From Acidimicrobiia bacterium (GTDB taxonomy: Bacteria > Actinomycetota > Acidimicrobiia > Acidimicrobiales > JACDCH01), in the NCBI GenBank assembly GCA_013694495.1, contig JACDCH010000248.1:1-12572 (forward strand): a DNA stretch of 12,572 bases. The letters are read 5' to 3'. The position numbers and the translations under genes were made by a program. This document shows, in pieces, positions 11,631-12,572 of this stretch. The notes under the pieces are model-generated. The model worked only from the letters and a program-made list of their open reading frames with translations, was not told the origin of the DNA and ran no database searches. Every line of letters begins with the position of its first letter. Position 1 is the stretch's first letter.

Positions 11631-12139
11631 TGAACACGCTCGATGGTAACGGCGTTCGTGGGCAGCCCGGCCTCGACGAGTCGCCGCCGCACCTTCGCCG
11701 ACGGATACGTCGAGTTCGCCACGAGGATCTCGGCGAGCGGCAACCCCGGGCCGATGAATCCGGTTCGTCCGCGGTTCCACGAGCTCCCCGTGAAGTGAGC
11801 GGTATCGAGCCCCAATGCGCTGCTGTGGCCGGTGATGTAGCGGTGCATGCCCCCGCTCGGCTTGTAGCCGAGGCTGCGGAGGACGCCCGCGATCGACGCG
11901 GACGCTTGCACGGCGGCGCGCAGCTCGTCGTCGGACCAACGTCGCCGTGAGCGGCGTCGGGCGGCTATGGGAAGGTGCGTCGACTCGACCCCGGTGCGAG
12001 CGGACGCGCGACGCAAAGCCTGGTACGAAGCGGCCAAGGATTCGATCCCCAGCCGCTCACAGAGCTCTGACCGGGTCGTGGACAGCGCGACCGCTGCGAT
12101 GAACTCATCGTCGGTCCACGTCCGCCGCTTCTCTGCCAC
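11621..12139 (-). CDS. Two-repeat HTH-like protein, probable HNH endonuclease lacking its nuclease half
   Basis: The protein has 172 residues from GTG 12139. Two tandem copies of a helical domain are visible: RTWTDDEFIAAVALSTTRSELCERLG...TGVESTHL (6-56) and RRWSDDELRAAVQASASIAGVLRSLG...LGLDTAHFTG (67-118), each resembling a resolvase-type HTH. WNRGR, PLAEILVANSTYPSAKVRRRLVEAGL (134-159) follows. From memory, this layout is the N-terminal part of a family of phage and actinobacterial HNH endonucleases, which continue with CxxC and DHINGD-type motifs. Here the protein ends just where the first Cys would be (TNAVTIERVQPV), so zinc and HNH residues are absent. The last three codons and the TAG stop lie inside the tRNA gene. 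I did not find the missing half on the other side of the tRNA. It may be a remnant or a stand-alone DNA-binding protein. Confidence 0.6.
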   Translation of the reverse strand: MAEKRRTWTDDEFIAAVALSTTRSELCERLGIESLAASYQALRRASARTGVESTHLPIAARRRSRRRWSDDELRAAVQASASIAGVLRSLGYKPSGGMHRYITGHSSALGLDTAHFTGSSWNRGRTGFIGPGLPLAEILVANSTYPSAKVRRRLVEAGLPTNAVTIERVQPV

Positions 12140-12200
12140 ATCCGCAGCTTGTCGAACACGCGTTCCCGTACCGACGGGTGCCTTCCCTACGGGCGGTGCT

Positions 12201-12226
12201 CGACGGTAGCCCCGCCACTACCGTCG
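12201..12226. promoter_or_regulatory. 9-8-9 palindrome before the last gene
   Basis: CGACGGTAG (12201-12209) and CTACCGTCG (12218-12226) form a perfect inverted repeat with an 8-nt spacer in the divergent gap between the HNH-like gene and the gene starting at 12231. TACCGT reads outward from both arms. On the plus strand it ends 6 nt before the ATG, a leaderless -10 position. The layout matches the palindrome at 7464-7489, although the arm sequences differ. Confidence 0.55.
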
Positions 12227-12230
12227 CGGC

Positions 12231-12572
12231 ATGGCCCTGCCTCTCGACGACCTGCGCGCCCTGGTCGCCCGGCTGGCGCCGAAGGGCGACCGTGCTGCCG
12301 ACGCCGTCTCCGCGGCCGTCGAGGAGGGCGAGGAGCTCCGCGAGGTGCTCGTCGACGTCGACGGCGAGGTCGTGGCCTTCACCGACCGACGAGCGCTGTT
12401 CGTCGCGCCCGACAGCGCGGCGCAGGGGTTCGGCTACGACGCCATCGACGTGCGCCGCCGGGGCGACGGCCTGTCCGTCGACGCGATGGTCGAGGCCGGC
12501 CGGCTCGTGATCGAGGTGGCCCGCAGCACGTTCACCCGCCTCGCCGTCGTCGCCGAGGGCGCCCCGCCGTCG
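12231..12572 (+). CDS. Partial hypothetical protein, N-terminal 114 residues
   Basis: An ATG at 12231 opens a frame with no stop before the window ends. It begins MALPLDDLRALVARLAPKGD and continues with an acidic helical stretch (AADAVSAAVEEGEELREV), then alternating beta segments: VLVDVDGEVVAFTDRRALFVAPD, GYDAIDVRRRGDGLSVDAMV and GRLVIEVARSTFTRLAVVAEG. The succession of short strands with VVAFTDRRALFV resembles bacterial PH-like domains that begin with a small helix, but I cannot name the family. Codon use is typical of the window (third positions nearly all G or C). Its start is next to the palindrome at 12201-12226. Confidence 0.65.
   Translation, partial: MALPLDDLRALVARLAPKGDRAADAVSAAVEEGEELREVLVDVDGEVVAFTDRRALFVAPDSAAQGFGYDAIDVRRRGDGLSVDAMVEAGRLVIEVARSTFTRLAVVAEGAPPS

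Noticed and set aside
1..12572. CRISPR array, rRNA, intact insertion sequence or phage module
   Set aside because: No regularly spaced repeats with unique spacers, no rRNA signature sequences and no transposase, integrase or phage structural gene were seen in any frame.

Overview
The window is GC-rich, tightly packed, actinobacterial-type DNA. The evidence is many GTG starts, several starts with no Shine-Dalgarno but a TAnnnT hexamer 6 to 10 nt upstream (leaderless style), a tmRNA tag ending in ALAA, and the order mec, cysM, MBL-fold hydrolase, rph, rdgB, which matches the Mycobacterium tuberculosis Rv1334-Rv1341 neighbourhood. Acidimicrobiia or a relative is my guess, not a demonstrated placement.

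Layout. (1) 1-1058 is accessory DNA: a heavy-metal (probably mercury) resistance fragment. A divergent merR-like regulator faces a thioredoxin-like small protein and a membrane protein with a Cys-Cys pair, with a MerR-type operator between them. It is followed by a hairpin and two 14-bp direct repeats that stop 8 bp short of the 3' end of the tmRNA gene, a known integration hotspot. (2) 1059-1996 holds ssrA (tmRNA) and smpB on the minus strand, the trans-translation pair. (3) 2026-6351 is a mainly plus-strand housekeeping block: JAMM protease Mec, cysteine synthase CysM (a palindromic operator lies between them and cysO is missing), a convergent ArsC-like gene, a small CxxC protein, an MBL-fold hydrolase like the mycobacterial cAMP phosphodiesterase Rv1339, RNase PH and RdgB. 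The last three are coupled by 4-bp overlaps. A long hairpin closes the block. (4) 6441-9609 carries alternating pairs: a D-threonine aldolase-like PLP enzyme divergent from a membrane protein with an internally duplicated domain, then a Nei-type DNA glycosylase divergent from a four-helix membrane protein. (5) 9613-11465 is a two-gene minus-strand operon: a class III CoA-transferase translationally coupled to a hexapeptide acyltransferase. (6) 11558-12139 is the oddest locus: a class I-shaped tRNA with anticodon UAG, directly preceded by a two-repeat protein that looks like an HNH endonuclease lacking its nuclease half. Its stop codon lies inside the tRNA. (7) A partial gene starts at 12231 and leaves the window.

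Most interesting points: RNase P maturation of the UAG tRNA would strip the stop codon from the HNH-like mRNA and create a non-stop message, the substrate of the tmRNA/SmpB system encoded in the same window. The tRNA itself lacks the long variable arm expected for tRNA-Leu. Two divergent intergenic regions carry perfect 9-8-9 palindromes whose arms supply outward-facing -10-like hexamers. No CRISPR array, intact insertion sequence, rRNA or replication origin was seen.
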